This document shows positions 36,682 through 47,405 of a stretch of 64,000 bases of DNA, in pieces. Position 1 is the stretch's first letter, and every line of letters begins with the position of its first letter. This stretch comes from Citrobacter sp. wls619 (GTDB taxonomy: Bacteria; Pseudomonadota; Gammaproteobacteria; Enterobacterales; Enterobacteriaceae), in the NCBI RefSeq assembly GCF_005281345.1, contig NZ_SZXJ01000095.1, positions 403,095 to 467,094 on the forward strand. The letters run 5' to 3'. The position numbers and the translations under genes are program-made. Below the pieces are notes generated by a model. That model ran no database searches. It saw only the letters and a program-made list of their open reading frames with translations, and was not told the DNA's origin.

Positions 36682-38231
36682 ACTTTAAACACCGCCACCG
36701 TCTGATTCAGTCTGGCCGCCTGCTCTTCGAGCGCGGCAGCTGCAGAGGCAGACTCTTCCACCAGCGAGGCGTTTTGCTGTGTCACACGATCCATTTCGGC
36801 AACGGCCTGCCCGACCTGATCGATACCCCGACTCTGCTCATCGGACGCCGACGCAATTTCGCTCATAATATCGGTAACCTGAGTGACGGCGCTGACAATT
36901 TCCGCCATCGTCTCACCCGCTTCATGCACCAGTGCCGTACCGGCATTGACCCGATTCCCTGAGTCATCAATCAGCGCCTTAATCTCTTTCGCCGCCTGAG
37001 CGCTACGCTGCGCCAGTGTGCGTACTTCACCGGCCACCACGGCAAAACCGCGTCCCTGTTCACCGGCACGCGCCGCTTCTACCGCCGCATTCAATGCCAG
37101 AATATTCGTCTGGAAAGCAATACCGTCGATAACAGTGGTAATTTGCGCAATTTTGCTGGAACTGGTGGCGATTTCATCCATCGTACGCACCACACCATCG
37201 ACCACGGCTCCGCCTTTCTGCGCCGTCTGCGAGGCATTTTTTGCAAGGCTAGTCGCCTGTCGCGCATTGTCCGCATTCTGTTTTACGGTGGCCGTGAGCT
37301 GTTCCATACTGGCAGCAGTTTCTTCCAGAGAGGCAGCCTGCTGTTCAGTGCGCGAAGAGAGATCGTTACTGCCTGCGGCAATTTCACCCGCACCAGTATA
37401 GATAGTATCCGCACCGTCACGTACCACGCTAACTGTGTTCGCCAGCGCCTGCTGCATATCACGGACGTTCTGGGCCAATAGCGCCATTTCGTTACGTCCA
37501 TCGGCGGTAATCGTGTGGGTCAGATCGCCTGAAGCGATATGGCGAATATGCCCCATCACCTCGTGGAGTGGTTTCAGCAGGACACGCTGCATGGCAATCC
37601 AACTGACAATAATGACGGTTAACACAATCAACAATATGGCGGATAACAACCAGATAATTTTCTGGTAGTCATTTTCGTTATCCCGAACGCCCTCATTCGC
37701 CAGCGCGGTTTGCGCAGCACGCCATTCCTGATAAACCTCTTGCATGGCCGTCTGCTTTTGCTCGGCATTCTGTTTGAACATCTCTTCCAGTTTGCCTTCA
37801 GCCAGCAGCGCGTTCATTTTTGCCAGCGCAGTAGAATAGATACCGTACTGTTCTTCCAGTCGATCTGCCAGACTTTCATCCAGACCCGGCGTTTCCGGCA
37901 GCGCGTAGTATTTATCGTAATGCTCTTTTGCGTCTGCCAGCAGGCGATTCGCCGTGTTCACTAACTCCGTCAACTGTCCGCCATTAATTTCGCTCGCCAT
38001 CGTCCCTTGCAGACGCAGCATGCCCCGGTTGAGCGTGACACGAGCCTGGTTCAGGCTAATCCACGCATCGGTAAACTCGGCCACGTTCTGGCTGGAAAGT
38101 TGAGAAACGTTAAAGTTATCCTTGTCGTTTTTAAGTGCGCCAATAAAAACGCCTGCGGAAATGAGCTGCATCGCGCCCAGGGCGAGTAACACGGTGATAA
38201 GTAAGGTTATCACTTTGATTCGTTTGAACAT
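36660..38231 (-). CDS. Methyl-accepting chemotaxis protein, Tsr-like
   Basis: The 523-residue receptor has TM1 (about 7-29), a Tsr/Tar-type periplasmic helical bundle ([19 protein letters not shown] through about 189) and TM2 (about 190-212). HAMP and a full signalling domain with [21 protein letters not shown] and [22 protein letters not shown] follow. The C-terminus ends [10 protein letters not shown], encoded by a REP element, so the flexible linker and NWETF tail are missing. Its ATG follows AAAAGGCAACAG. A very good sigma-28 promoter lies about 45 bases upstream. It sits between ytfF and ytfE, where K-12 has none. The sensor domain resembles amino-acid receptors; the ligand is unproven. 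Confidence 0.93.
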   Translation of the reverse strand: MFKRIKVITLLITVLLALGAMQLISAGVFIGALKNDKDNFNVSQLSSQNVAEFTDAWISLNQARVTLNRGMLRLQGTMASEINGGQLTELVNTANRLLADAKEHYDKYYALPETPGLDESLADRLEEQYGIYSTALAKMNALLAEGKLEEMFKQNAEQKQTAMQEVYQEWRAAQTALANEGVRDNENDYQKIIWLLSAILLIVLTVIIVSWIAMQRVLLKPLHEVMGHIRHIASGDLTHTITADGRNEMALLAQNVRDMQQALANTVSVVRDGADTIYTGAGEIAAGSNDLSSRTEQQAASLEETAASMEQLTATVKQNADNARQATSLAKNASQTAQKGGAVVDGVVRTMDEIATSSSKIAQITTVIDGIAFQTNILALNAAVEAARAGEQGRGFAVVAGEVRTLAQRSAQAAKEIKALIDDSGNRVNAGTALVHEAGETMAEIVSAVTQVTDIMSEIASASDEQSRGIDQVGQAVAEMDRVTQQNASLVEESASAAAALEEQAARLNQTVAVFKVSRRMAA

Positions 38232-38271
38232 CTGTTGCCTTTTAGTTATGCAGGTATTGTCTGAGGTCTAA

Positions 38272-38298
38272 CTATCGGCAGCAGCGTCGGCTTATTTA
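38272..38298 (-). promoter_or_regulatory. Sigma-28 (FliA) promoter of the chemoreceptor gene
   Basis: On the minus strand TAAATAAG, an 11-base spacer and GCCGATAG match TAAAGTTT-N11-GCCGATAA, with 7/8 in the -10 element and the conserved TAAA in the -35 element. Confidence 0.75.
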
Positions 38299-38427
38299 AT
38301 CTTGCGGCGTAGCTTTTTTCACCGCGTTGTCCCTTTTCAATAAGATTCAGCATGTTAACGAGATAAGAAATTTTCGTGACAATCATCACAAAATCCTCTG
38401 CCCCGAAAGGGTTATATCCTTCCTCAT

Positions 38428-38450
38428 AAGTTGCATTTAAAATACATCTT
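38428..38450. promoter_or_regulatory. NsrR operator upstream of ytfE
   Basis: AAGTTGCATTT-A-AAATACATCTT is an 11-1-11 inverted repeat that fits the NsrR consensus AAGATGCATTT-n-AAATGCATCTT at most positions. It lies 26 bases before the ytfE start. NsrR is encoded in this window at 61.6-62.0 kb. Confidence 0.85.
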
Positions 38451-38476
38451 ATATTATTGAGAATGAGGTAACGGCT

Positions 38477-39139
38477 ATGTCTTATCGCGATCAACCTTTA
38501 GGTGAACTGGCGCTCTCTATTCCTCGCGCGTCGGCACTGTTTCGTAAATACGATATGGATTACTGCTGCGGCGGTAAGCAAACGCTGGCACGCGCTGCCG
38601 CACGTAAAGAGCTGGATGTGGAAGCTATCGAAGCGCAGCTCGCTCAGTTGGCTGAGCAGCCGCTGGAAAAAGACTGGCGCACCGTGGCACTGGCAGAAAT
38701 CATCGACCATATCGTCATTCGTTATCATGACCGCCACCGCGAACAGCTGCCGGAGCTGATCCTGCAAGCCACTAAAGTTGAACGTGTTCATGCCGACAAG
38801 CCGAGCGTACCGCGTGGTCTGGCGAAGAACCTGACGATGCTGCATGAAGAGCTGTCCAGCCACATGATGAAAGAAGAGCAAATCCTGTTCCCAATGATCA
38901 AACAGGGAATGGGGAGTCAGGCGATGGGGCCAATCAGCGTGATGGAAAGCGAACACGACGAGGCCGGTGAACTGGTAGAAGTGATCAAGCACATCACCAA
39001 CAACGTAACGCCGCCGCCAGAAGCCTGCACCACCTGGAAAGCAATGTATAACGGCATTAACGAGATGATCGACGATCTGATGGAACACATCAGTCTGGAA
39101 AATAACGTGTTGTTCCCGCGTGCGTTAGCCGGGGAGTAA
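38477..39139 (+). CDS. ytfE: Iron-sulfur cluster repair di-iron protein YtfE (RIC)
   Basis: YtfE repairs iron-sulfur clusters damaged by nitric oxide and peroxide and may act on NO directly. The 220-residue product equals K-12 length. The N-terminal ScdA_N domain carries the paired cysteines in [12 protein letters not shown] (residues about 30-31). The C-terminal hemerythrin-like four-helix bundle has the di-iron ligands H..H...E ([38 protein letters not shown] and [14 protein letters not shown]). An NsrR operator directly upstream shows control by nitric oxide. The neighbouring chemoreceptor gene is divergent and shares the 245-base promoter region. Confidence 0.97.
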   Translation: MSYRDQPLGELALSIPRASALFRKYDMDYCCGGKQTLARAAARKELDVEAIEAQLAQLAEQPLEKDWRTVALAEIIDHIVIRYHDRHREQLPELILQATKVERVHADKPSVPRGLAKNLTMLHEELSSHMMKEEQILFPMIKQGMGSQAMGPISVMESEHDEAGELVEVIKHITNNVTPPPEACTTWKAMYNGINEMIDDLMEHISLENNVLFPRALAGE

Positions 39140-39144
39140 CCTTT

Positions 39145-39272
<128 letters not shown>

Positions 39273-39287
39273 CTCACTGCTTAGCGA

Positions 39288-40697
39288 TTATCGCGTACCT
39301 GCCATACGTTTCTTACCGATAAACAACCAACCCAGACCCAGAGCGATAAACCACAGCGGCGTAACGATCAGCGCCTGACGGGTATCCTCTTCCAGCGTCA
39401 GCAGCACCAGTACGAAGACGAAGAACGCCATACATACCCAGCACATCAGCTTGCCTAACGGCATCTTGTAGATCGATTTCTCATGCAGGTGTGGACGCTG
39501 TTTGCGATACACCAGATAAGAGCAAAGAATGATGGTCCAGACAAACATAAACAGGATTGCCGACACGGTGGTGATCATGGTGAACGCACCGATTACGCTC
39601 GGATTCACGTACAGCATTACCACGCCGCCCAACAGGCAGATACAGGAGAAGGTCAAGCCTTTCGCCGGCACCGCACGTTTAGACAGCTTAGCAAACGCTT
39701 TTGGCGCAACACCTTCCTGAGCCAGACCAAACAGCATACGGCTGGTAGAGAACACGCCACTGTTTGCGGAAGAGGCCGCTGATGTCAGCACCACAAAGTT
39801 AATCAGGCTCGCCGCCGCTGGCAGACCTACCAGCACAAACAGTTCAACGAATGGGCTCTTAGTGGGAACCACCGAGCTCCACGGCGTCACGGACATAATC
39901 ACGATCAGCGCGAACACGTAGAACATGATGATACGGATTGGAATCGAGTTAATCGCACGCGGCAGAGACTTTTCCGGATCTTTAGTTTCTGCAGCCGTCG
40001 TACCCACCAGTTCAATACCGACAAACGCGAAGACCGCTATCTGGAAGCCCGCAAAGAAGCCACTCAGACCTTTCGGGAACCAGCCACCGTCATTCCACAG
40101 ATGCGTGAACGAGGCCTGAACGCCGGTTGGCGACTGGAAGTGCGTCAGTACCATCACCAGACCGACGACAATCAGGCCGACAATGGCGACGATTTTGATC
40201 ATCGCAAACCAGAACTCCATCTCACCAAACATTTTGACCGTGGCGAGGTTAAGAGCCAGCAACAGAATGATCACCGCCAGCGATGCCACCCAGTCTGACA
40301 GCCCGGGGAACCAGAATTGCGCATACGCCGTAATCGCAACGACGTCTGCCATCCCGGTAACCACCCAGCAGAACCAGTAGGTCCAGCCGGTAAAATACCC
40401 GGCCCAGGGCCCGAGCAGGTCGGAGGCGAAATCACTAAAGGATTTGTATTCGAGATTCGAGAGCAGCAATTCTCCCATTGCCCGCATCACGAAAAACAGC
40501 ATAAAACCGATGATCATATAGACAAAAATGATCGACGGCCCGGCGAGGCTGATGGTTTTCCCAGAGCCCATAAACAGGCCGGTACCAATAGCGCCACCAA
40601 TGGCAATAAGTTGAATATGACGGTTTGTAAGATTGCGCCGTAGCGACTGTTCAGACGAAGCCTCTTCAACGGCGTCGACTTTTACCTGATCTACCAT
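39288..40697 (-). CDS. cycA: D-serine/D-alanine/glycine proton symporter
   Basis: CycA imports glycine, D-alanine, D-serine and the drug D-cycloserine across the inner membrane using protons. The 469 residues nearly match K-12 (470). It has the amino-acid-permease start RHIQLIAIGGAIGTGLFMGSGKTISLAGPS and twelve hydrophobic segments, including FAFVGIELVGTTAAETKDPEKSLPRAI in the middle. In K-12 its mRNA is repressed by the small RNA GcvB; a CA-rich target was not checked in detail here. Upstream (40698-41005) I see an AT-rich promoter region and a C6/G6 hairpin at 40973-40990 but no gene. Confidence 0.96.
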   Translation of the reverse strand: MVDQVKVDAVEEASSEQSLRRNLTNRHIQLIAIGGAIGTGLFMGSGKTISLAGPSIIFVYMIIGFMLFFVMRAMGELLLSNLEYKSFSDFASDLLGPWAGYFTGWTYWFCWVVTGMADVVAITAYAQFWFPGLSDWVASLAVIILLLALNLATVKMFGEMEFWFAMIKIVAIVGLIVVGLVMVLTHFQSPTGVQASFTHLWNDGGWFPKGLSGFFAGFQIAVFAFVGIELVGTTAAETKDPEKSLPRAINSIPIRIIMFYVFALIVIMSVTPWSSVVPTKSPFVELFVLVGLPAAASLINFVVLTSAASSANSGVFSTSRMLFGLAQEGVAPKAFAKLSKRAVPAKGLTFSCICLLGGVVMLYVNPSVIGAFTMITTVSAILFMFVWTIILCSYLVYRKQRPHLHEKSIYKMPLGKLMCWVCMAFFVFVLVLLTLEEDTRQALIVTPLWFIALGLGWLFIGKKRMAGTR

Positions 40698-40970
40698 GTT
40701 TTTTCTTCCTGTACCTGTCTGTGTTGTTCAGGCTCTACGGCCTTTAGTGTGTCTATGATACGACGATCCTGTTGGCAGGACTCATCGATATTAGGTAAGA
40801 ATCGGCGGGATGAATACTAAGATTTAGATATAATGTTAATTTTATGTTTAAAGTGAGTGTCATATCACTCTGATAGCGAGAATCAGTTCACAAAAATACA
40901 CGCAATAACATCATTTGCAAGATAAAGTATCGACATCGGCATAACAATAGCTTTTCACGCTATTTTGTTG

Positions 40971-40992
40971 CTCCCCCCTGCGTCGGGGGGAA
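40971..40992 (-). terminator. C6/G6 hairpin downstream of fklB
   Basis: CCCCCC-TGCGTC-GGGGGG forms a strong hairpin about 15 bases after the fklB stop on the minus strand. No T-run follows, so termination may be Rho-dependent or weak. Confidence 0.4.
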
Positions 40993-41005
40993 CAGAAATT
41001 ACTGC

Positions 41006-41626
41006 TTACAGGATTTCAAGCAGCTCAACTTCAAATACCAGCGTGCTGAACGGAGGAATGGACGCGCCAGCGCCACGCTCACCGTAAGCCAGTTCCTGAG
41101 GAATAGTCAGTTCCCATTTGGAACCTACCGGCATCAGGGTCAGTGCTTCAATCCAGCCAGGGATCACGCCGTTAACCGGGAATTCAGCCGGTTCGCCACG
41201 CGCAACAGAGCTGTCAAACACGGTACCGTCGATCAGTTTACCAGTGTAATGCACGCGTACGTGGTCGGTACGTGCCGGGATAGAACCTTCACCCTGAGTC
41301 AACACACGGAACTGCAGACCGGATTCAGTGCTATTCACACCTTCTTTCTCACGGTTTTCTTCCAGATATTTGACGCCATCAGCCGCCATAGCCTGGAAAC
41401 GCTCGCGACGTACTGCATCAGCACGTTCGTGAATTTCACGCAGCGCACGGTGCACAACATCAACAGGCACTGCCGGGTGTTTACCTTCCAGCGCATCAGC
41501 GATACCCGCTACCAGCGCTTCAGGCAACAGCCCTTCCAGACCGGATTCGCTCAGCTGCTGTCCTACCTGCAAACCAATACCGTAGCTTGCTTGCGCTTCG
41601 ATAGTGTCAAAAGTCGGGGTAGCCAT
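41006..41626 (-). CDS. fklB: FKBP-type peptidyl-prolyl cis-trans isomerase FklB (FKBP22)
   Basis: FklB speeds proline isomerisation during protein folding. From [16 protein letters not shown] the product is 206 residues, as in K-12. An N-terminal helical dimerisation domain (about 1-100) is followed by the FKBP catalytic domain with [33 protein letters not shown] and [21 protein letters not shown]. There is no signal peptide. I chose the second of two adjacent ATG codons because AAGGA lies seven bases upstream; longer upstream in-frame sequence is not part of the family. It is divergent from ytfB. Confidence 0.96.
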   Translation of the reverse strand: MATPTFDTIEAQASYGIGLQVGQQLSESGLEGLLPEALVAGIADALEGKHPAVPVDVVHRALREIHERADAVRRERFQAMAADGVKYLEENREKEGVNSTESGLQFRVLTQGEGSIPARTDHVRVHYTGKLIDGTVFDSSVARGEPAEFPVNGVIPGWIEALTLMPVGSKWELTIPQELAYGERGAGASIPPFSTLVFEVELLEIL

Positions 41627-41844
41627 CATATTTCCTTTCATCGGATGTAAAGTAGCGGGCAGCATATCAGCCATGCCGCATCCGGTAAAACTTTGTCTCG
41701 GGAACAGATGACAAATCGCGAGGAAAAAGAAACAATGCTATTGCCCGTATCAATGTCACGAAAGCGGGTACCTGAACAAGTATCATAGAGTTAGCGATCT
41801 ATACTCTATGACAGAGGAACGAGACGCGGAGCAGGAGGAAAGCC

Positions 41845-42495
41845 ATGCCCGGGCGCTTTGAATTAAAACCAACCCTGGCGAAAATCTGGCATGCACCGGA
41901 CAATTTTCGCATTATGGACCCGCTACCGCCTATGCATCGCCGTGGCATTATTGCTGCTGCCATCGTGCTAGTGATAGGTTTCCTGCTCCCTTCCAATGAC
42001 ACCAACGATACCCCGGTGGTCACGCGTAATGCACAGCTGGATTTGCAGTCGCAGTCCCAGCCGCCAACTGAAGCGCAGCTTCAGGCACAGTTGGTCGCAC
42101 CACAAAATGATCCCGGCCAGGTGGCTCCCGTTGCGCCGGAACCCATCCAGGAAGGCGATCCCGATTCACAGCCACAGAGTCAGCAATCACAGCCTCAGAC
42201 GCAGCCCTTTCAGCAGAATAGTGGTATTGAGCAGCAGTGGCGTACCTACCGCGTAGACTCAGGGAAAACGCTGGCGCAGGTCTTCCGGGACCATAACCTT
42301 CCGCCAACTGATGTGTACGCAATGGCGCAAGTGGAAGGCGCCGGGAAGCCGCTGAGCAATTTGAAAGACGGCCAGATGATCCAAATCAGGCAGAATGCTA
42401 ATGGGGTGGTGACCGGGTTAACCATTGATAGCGGAAATGGTCAGCAGGTATTGTTTACCCGCCAGCCCAACGGCAGCTTTATTCGCGCACGCTAA
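41845..42495 (+). CDS. ytfB: YtfB, OapA-domain cell-division protein
   Basis: The 216-residue product is a little longer than K-12 YtfB (212). A cytoplasmic N-terminus with FELKPTLAKIWHAPDNFR is followed by one membrane helix (IIAAAIVLVIGFLLP) and a Gln/Pro-rich periplasmic linker. The C-terminal OapA/LysM-like domain (WRTYRVDSGKTLAQVFRDHNLPPTDVYAMAQVEGAGKPLSNLKDGQ) binds glycan strands. In E. coli YtfB localises to the septum and affects division and adhesion, as far as I know. The linker differs in length from K-12 by a few Gln-rich repeats. A REP element follows. Confidence 0.94.
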   Translation: MPGRFELKPTLAKIWHAPDNFRIMDPLPPMHRRGIIAAAIVLVIGFLLPSNDTNDTPVVTRNAQLDLQSQSQPPTEAQLQAQLVAPQNDPGQVAPVAPEPIQEGDPDSQPQSQQSQPQTQPFQQNSGIEQQWRTYRVDSGKTLAQVFRDHNLPPTDVYAMAQVEGAGKPLSNLKDGQMIQIRQNANGVVTGLTIDSGNGQQVLFTRQPNGSFIRAR

Positions 42496-42507
42496 CTGAA
42501 CTGATTG

Positions 42508-42591
42508 CCGGGTAGTGGCTTCGCCTTACCCGGCCTACGGCCCCCGCGATTGTAGGCCTGACAAGCGGTAGCGCCATCAGACGTTACCGCT
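42508..42591. repeat. BIME between ytfB and the permease gene
   Basis: TGCCGGGTAGTGGCTTCGCC..CCCGGCCTACGG and TTGTAGGCCTGACAAGCGG..CATCAGACG are two REP-type units. The second reaches the stop codon of the next gene on the minus strand. Confidence 0.75.
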
Positions 42592-43507
42592 TCACCTTAT
42601 TCACCCACCAAATCCCCGAACAGACCAGCACCAGCGCCACCGCATATTTCCATTCGAGAATGTTCTCACCGAGGAAAATTGACGACAACACCGCCCCTGA
42701 AACCGGGATCAGGAAATTAAACGGCGCGATCATTCCCACGCGGTTGTACTTGAGCAAAATGCTCCACAACGCGAAGGCCACCGATGAAAGCAACGTCAGG
42801 TAACTCAGAATAGCCACTGAAGCAGAGCCGTGTACGGTCAGCGTCCCGCCAAAAGCATAACCGCCGATAACCAACGCCAGACCGCCCATCCCCAGTTGGT
42901 AACCTGTCATGACCGTTGGGTCTACCGTCTGAGAAATGCGTTTACCGTATAGCGTGGCCGCAGAGAGAATAAAGGCCGCCATCACCACTGAACCATCTCC
43001 TAACAGGCTGAAACTAAAATCCATTCCGCTGTTAAAGTTCACCACCATCACGCCGGTAAAACCCAGAATACAACCCAGTGCTTTGTTGTAGCTTAGTTTG
43101 TCGTTTTGATAGATAAAATGTGCCAACAGCACGCTAAAGAATGTACCGGTAGCGTTCATGATTGACCCCTTTACACCCGTCGTGAATGCCAGACCGATAT
43201 AAAAGAAAATGTATTGTAGCGAGGTTTGCGTCAGCCCAAGCAGCGTAAGCTGGCCAAACTGGCGCGGGCTTAACCTGCCAATCGGTTTACGCTGCACCAT
43301 CGCCAGCAGCAACAGCAATAATCCCGCGAACAGGAAACGATATCCGGCAAAGACAATTTTTGACGGAATGTCATCCGTGGCAATCTGGAAGATCTCGTAT
43401 CCGCTTTTTATCGCTGGATAAGCGCTCCCCCACAACAGACAACAGAAGGCTGCGCCCAGGTAGACTACATTTTTACGCGCGAACAGAGGTTGGTGCGTTG
43501 GTTCCAT
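42584..43507 (-). CDS. DMT (EamA) family inner-membrane transporter
   Basis: From MEPTHQPLFARKNVVYLGAA the product is 307 residues with about ten hydrophobic segments in two EamA repeats. The first contains FYIGLAFTTGVKGSIMNATGTFFSVLLAHFIY and the second SVAFALWSILLKYNRVGMIAPFNFLIPVSGAVLSSIFLGE. DMT carriers of this kind usually export amino acids, nucleotides or drugs, but the substrate is unknown. The chosen start has GGTGATGG just upstream; the longer frame adds a hydrophobic stretch lacking a ribosome site. K-12 has yjfZ and ytfA at this place, so this is a different occupant of the same slot. Confidence 0.85.
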   Translation of the reverse strand: MEPTHQPLFARKNVVYLGAAFCCLLWGSAYPAIKSGYEIFQIATDDIPSKIVFAGYRFLFAGLLLLLLAMVQRKPIGRLSPRQFGQLTLLGLTQTSLQYIFFYIGLAFTTGVKGSIMNATGTFFSVLLAHFIYQNDKLSYNKALGCILGFTGVMVVNFNSGMDFSFSLLGDGSVVMAAFILSAATLYGKRISQTVDPTVMTGYQLGMGGLALVIGGYAFGGTLTVHGSASVAILSYLTLLSSVAFALWSILLKYNRVGMIAPFNFLIPVSGAVLSSIFLGENILEWKYAVALVLVCSGIWWVNKVKR

Positions 43508-43598
43508 TCCATCACCACTTTGAAATAATGTTTTATTTTTATGATTATCCCGAAAAGGACAAAGAATAGCCAGAGCGAAAAACAGGAGGGTAGAAAAG

Positions 43599-43627
43599 CA
43601 AAACGCCGGCACAAGGCCGGCGCTTTT
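43599..43627 (-). terminator. Rho-independent terminator of the rpsF-priB-rpsR-rplI operon
   Basis: AAAGCGCCGGC-CTTGT-GCCGGCGTTTT on the minus strand is a strong stem ending in TTTTGC, about 22 bases after the rplI stop. Confidence 0.85.
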
Positions 43628-43649
43628 ACGCGGTCATCAGAATAAAAAC

Positions 43650-44111
<462 letters not shown>

Positions 44112-44140
44112 TCAAAGTCGTATTAATGGACCGTGACCGA

Positions 44141-44687
<547 letters not shown>

Positions 44688-44693
44688 CAGAAA

Positions 44694-45107
<414 letters not shown>

Positions 45108-45111
45108 TTAT

Positions 45112-45175
45112 TCAGCCTCCTGTCTGGGTCAGCCGAGGCCCATGGAGGCAAGGAACGTGTTAAAGGTCGGCTGAA
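45112..45175 (-). promoter_or_regulatory. S6:S18-binding leader of the rpsF operon
   Basis: In the mRNA, CAGCCGA (plus strand 45167-45173) pairs with TCGGCTG (45130-45136), and GCCTCC in the loop can pair with GGAGGC just after. The position, 25 to 85 bases before the rpsF start, and sequence agree with the S6:S18 autoregulatory leader known in enterobacteria. Confidence 0.65.
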
Positions 45176-45247
45176 AAATGACGCGTCATAATACTGGGGT
45201 CAGCAGGTAAACTCAAGGTGCTTGTACGATTATTTATCATGTCGCCA

Positions 45248-46012
45248 TTAATACATATCCAGCAGCATTTTGATGCTGATACAAATAGAGACGATGACAA
45301 TCATGGGTCGGATGACTTTCTTGCCGCGCGTCAGTACGACTGTCGCACCCAGACGTGCGCCGAGGGATTGCCCGGCAAACATCACCAGCCCCAGCGACCA
45401 GATCATTTTACCGCCGAAAATGAAGAACAAAATCGAGGCGATGTTCGACGCCAGGTTAATAAAATTCGAGTGGATTTGCGCTTTATCGATACTATATCCC
45501 CACAGCAGGATATAGCTGAGCGTATAAAAGGAACCGGCCCCGGCACCGAGAAAGCCATCATAAAAACCAATGCATCCCCCGCCGATCAACGAAAAGAGAA
45601 ACAGGGAGACTTTTTGCTTTCTCTTCGGTTCGCTGAGATTAGGCGCAAAAATAAAGTAGATAGCGACGGCAATAATCAGTACCGGCAGCAGTTTTTTCAG
45701 CAGTTCCGGTTCAATGAACTGGATAAGCGTCGTTCCCATCGCAGAACCAATAAAGGCAGATAAAAACACATACTTGTGCTCCTGAACGTTGATATGCCCC
45801 CGGCGTAAAAAGTAAATTCCGGAGGTCAGCGAGCTACCCAGCGCCTGGATTTTATTGGTTGCCAGCGCATTAGCCGGGGGTAAACCGGAAATTAAGAGTG
45901 CGCCAATAGAGAGAAAACCACCGCCGCCCGACACCACGTTAATAAAGCCAGCCACCAGTGCGACCATGAACATAATCACAAAGTAGCTGAAATCCATGAA
46001 TGAAGTATCCAT
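45248..46012 (-). CDS. TSUP (TauE/SafE) family inner-membrane protein
   Basis: From MDTSFMDFSYFVIMF the product is about 254 residues with seven to eight membrane segments. It contains the family sequence AGFINVVSGGGGFLSIGALLISGLPPANALATNKIQALG and a second repeat IGGGCIGFYDGFLGAGAGSFYTL. TSUP proteins carry sulfite, sulfoacetate or related organosulfur anions out of or into the cell. The YfcA-like pattern gives no clear substrate. The start was chosen for AAGG nine bases upstream. The gene is an insertion relative to K-12, between yjfY and the rpsF operon. It is followed by the rpsF promoter on the same strand. Confidence 0.88.
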   Translation of the reverse strand: MDTSFMDFSYFVIMFMVALVAGFINVVSGGGGFLSIGALLISGLPPANALATNKIQALGSSLTSGIYFLRRGHINVQEHKYVFLSAFIGSAMGTTLIQFIEPELLKKLLPVLIIAVAIYFIFAPNLSEPKRKQKVSLFLFSLIGGGCIGFYDGFLGAGAGSFYTLSYILLWGYSIDKAQIHSNFINLASNIASILFFIFGGKMIWSLGLVMFAGQSLGARLGATVVLTRGKKVIRPMIVIVSICISIKMLLDMY

Positions 46013-46311
46013 AAGTTTTTGCCTTATTATCATAAAGTTATATTAATTATCCGGCTCACTATAAACGGCGTACTCCCCCGATTAAATTGACTATTTGGTA
46101 AGAGCTTATGCGCGAAAGGCAGGTATTTTTTCACCGCAGCGGTATACACCAGCAGACTGTTAATTAAAGAAAAGATGGCTATGCGGTAATTTTTTGAACA
46201 ACTGCATCAGAAATGGTCGCTATCGACTGCGCCGACAGCGGTTAAAATTACATCAGAAGCTAATCACTCACAGGAGAGAAGCAACCAGCGACCGCAGTCG
46301 AGGAGGCACAT

Positions 46312-46587
46312 ATGCGAGCCCGTGTTTTGACCCTTCTGGCTGTGCTTTTGCTCAGTGCAAATGCAACGGCAGCCATCAAAATTGATAACCATCAGGCCAG
46401 GAACATGGATGATGTGCAGAGCTTAGGCGTCATTTACATAAATCATAACTTCGCCACTGAAAGTGAAGCCACTCAGGCCCTGAATGAAGAGACCGATGCG
46501 CAAGGCGCAACCTACTACCACGTGATCCTCACCAGGGAACCCGGTAGTAACGGGAATATGCACGCCAGTGCAGATATTTATCGTTAA
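46312..46587 (+). CDS. yjfY: YjfY, YhcN/DUF1471-family periplasmic protein
   Basis: The 91-residue product matches K-12 YjfY closely. A signal peptide (MRARVLTLLAVLLLSANATA, cut before AIKIDN) is followed by the DUF1471 fold with QSLGVIYINHNFATESEATQALNEETDAQGATYYHVI and ASADIYR at the end. Members of this family are small periplasmic stress and biofilm proteins such as BhsA. The role of YjfY is unknown. GAGGAGGCAC just upstream of the ATG gives a strong ribosome site. A terminator follows. Confidence 0.92.
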   Translation: MRARVLTLLAVLLLSANATAAIKIDNHQARNMDDVQSLGVIYINHNFATESEATQALNEETDAQGATYYHVILTREPGSNGNMHASADIYR

Positions 46588-46628
46588 CACCAGAAATAAC
46601 CAACGAGAACATTGCCACAGTTTGACTT

Positions 46629-46654
46629 GCCCCCTTCACTGGGGGCTTTTTTTG
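46629..46654 (+). terminator. Rho-independent terminator of yjfY
   Basis: GCCCCC-TTCACT-GGGGGC with a run of seven T directly after. Confidence 0.9.
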
Positions 46655-46718
46655 CAAAACAATCCCGAAGCCAGACCGATCTCATCCCCATGAAGAGTTG
46701 GCTCCGGAACGTTTTATC

Positions 46719-47405
46719 TTACTTCTGCCCGTAATAGGCATTTGGGCCGTGCTTACGCATGAAGTGCTTATTCATCAGATAACTGTCGATGGGATTGAGC
46801 GACGGATTAATGCCACGCGCAATCCATGCCATTTTTGCCACCTCTTCCATCACCACCGCGTTATGTACCGCGTCGTGAGCGTCTTTGCCCCAGGCAAACG
46901 GACCATGCTGGTACACGACGACGCCTGGCGTATGTAAAGGTTCCACCTCCCCCAGCGTTTCAACAATCACCTTGCCGGTATTCAGCTCATACTCATCCTG
47001 AACTTCAGCTTCAGTTAAAGCCCGGGTGCAGGGGATATCGCCAAAGAAGTAATCCGCATGCGTCGTGCCAAGCGCGGGTATTGCCAGACCCGCCTGTGCC
47101 CACGCTGTGGCATGAGTTGAGTGGGTGTGCACCACGCCGCCGAGCGACGGATAACGGCGATACAGCGCCAGATGGGTGGCGGTATCGGAAGAAGGACGAT
47201 AGCGTCCCTCCACCACGTTGCCGTGCAGATCTACCACCACCATGTCGTCCACTTTCATCGTTTGGTAGTCGACGCCGCTGGGCTTAATCACCACCAGCCC
47301 ACGTTCGCGGTCGATGGCGCTGACGTTACCCCAGGTAAAGGTCACCAGCCCGTAGCGCGGCAGATCCATATTGGCCGCAAAAACCTGCTGTTTACGTTTT
47401 TGCAT
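46719..47405 (-). CDS. ulaF: L-ribulose-5-phosphate 4-epimerase UlaF
   Basis: UlaF converts L-ribulose 5-phosphate to D-xylulose 5-phosphate, the last step of anaerobic ascorbate use. The 228-residue product equals K-12 UlaF and belongs to the class II aldolase family. Visible motifs are [25 protein letters not shown] at the N-terminus and the zinc-binding [12 protein letters not shown] near residues 95-97. The downstream [18 protein letters not shown] supplies the third histidine. It is the last gene of ulaABCDEF and overlaps the ulaE stop region by one base. Confidence 0.97.
   Translation of the reverse strand: MQKRKQQVFAANMDLPRYGLVTFTWGNVSAIDRERGLVVIKPSGVDYQTMKVDDMVVVDLHGNVVEGRYRPSSDTATHLALYRRYPSLGGVVHTHSTHATAWAQAGLAIPALGTTHADYFFGDIPCTRALTEAEVQDEYELNTGKVIVETLGEVEPLHTPGVVVYQHGPFAWGKDAHDAVHNAVVMEEVAKMAWIARGINPSLNPIDSYLMNKHFMRKHGPNAYYGQK

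Noticed and set aside
38246-38494. Minus-strand frame of 82 codons upstream of a chemoreceptor
   Set aside because: It covers the sigma-28 promoter and NsrR operator and has no family features.
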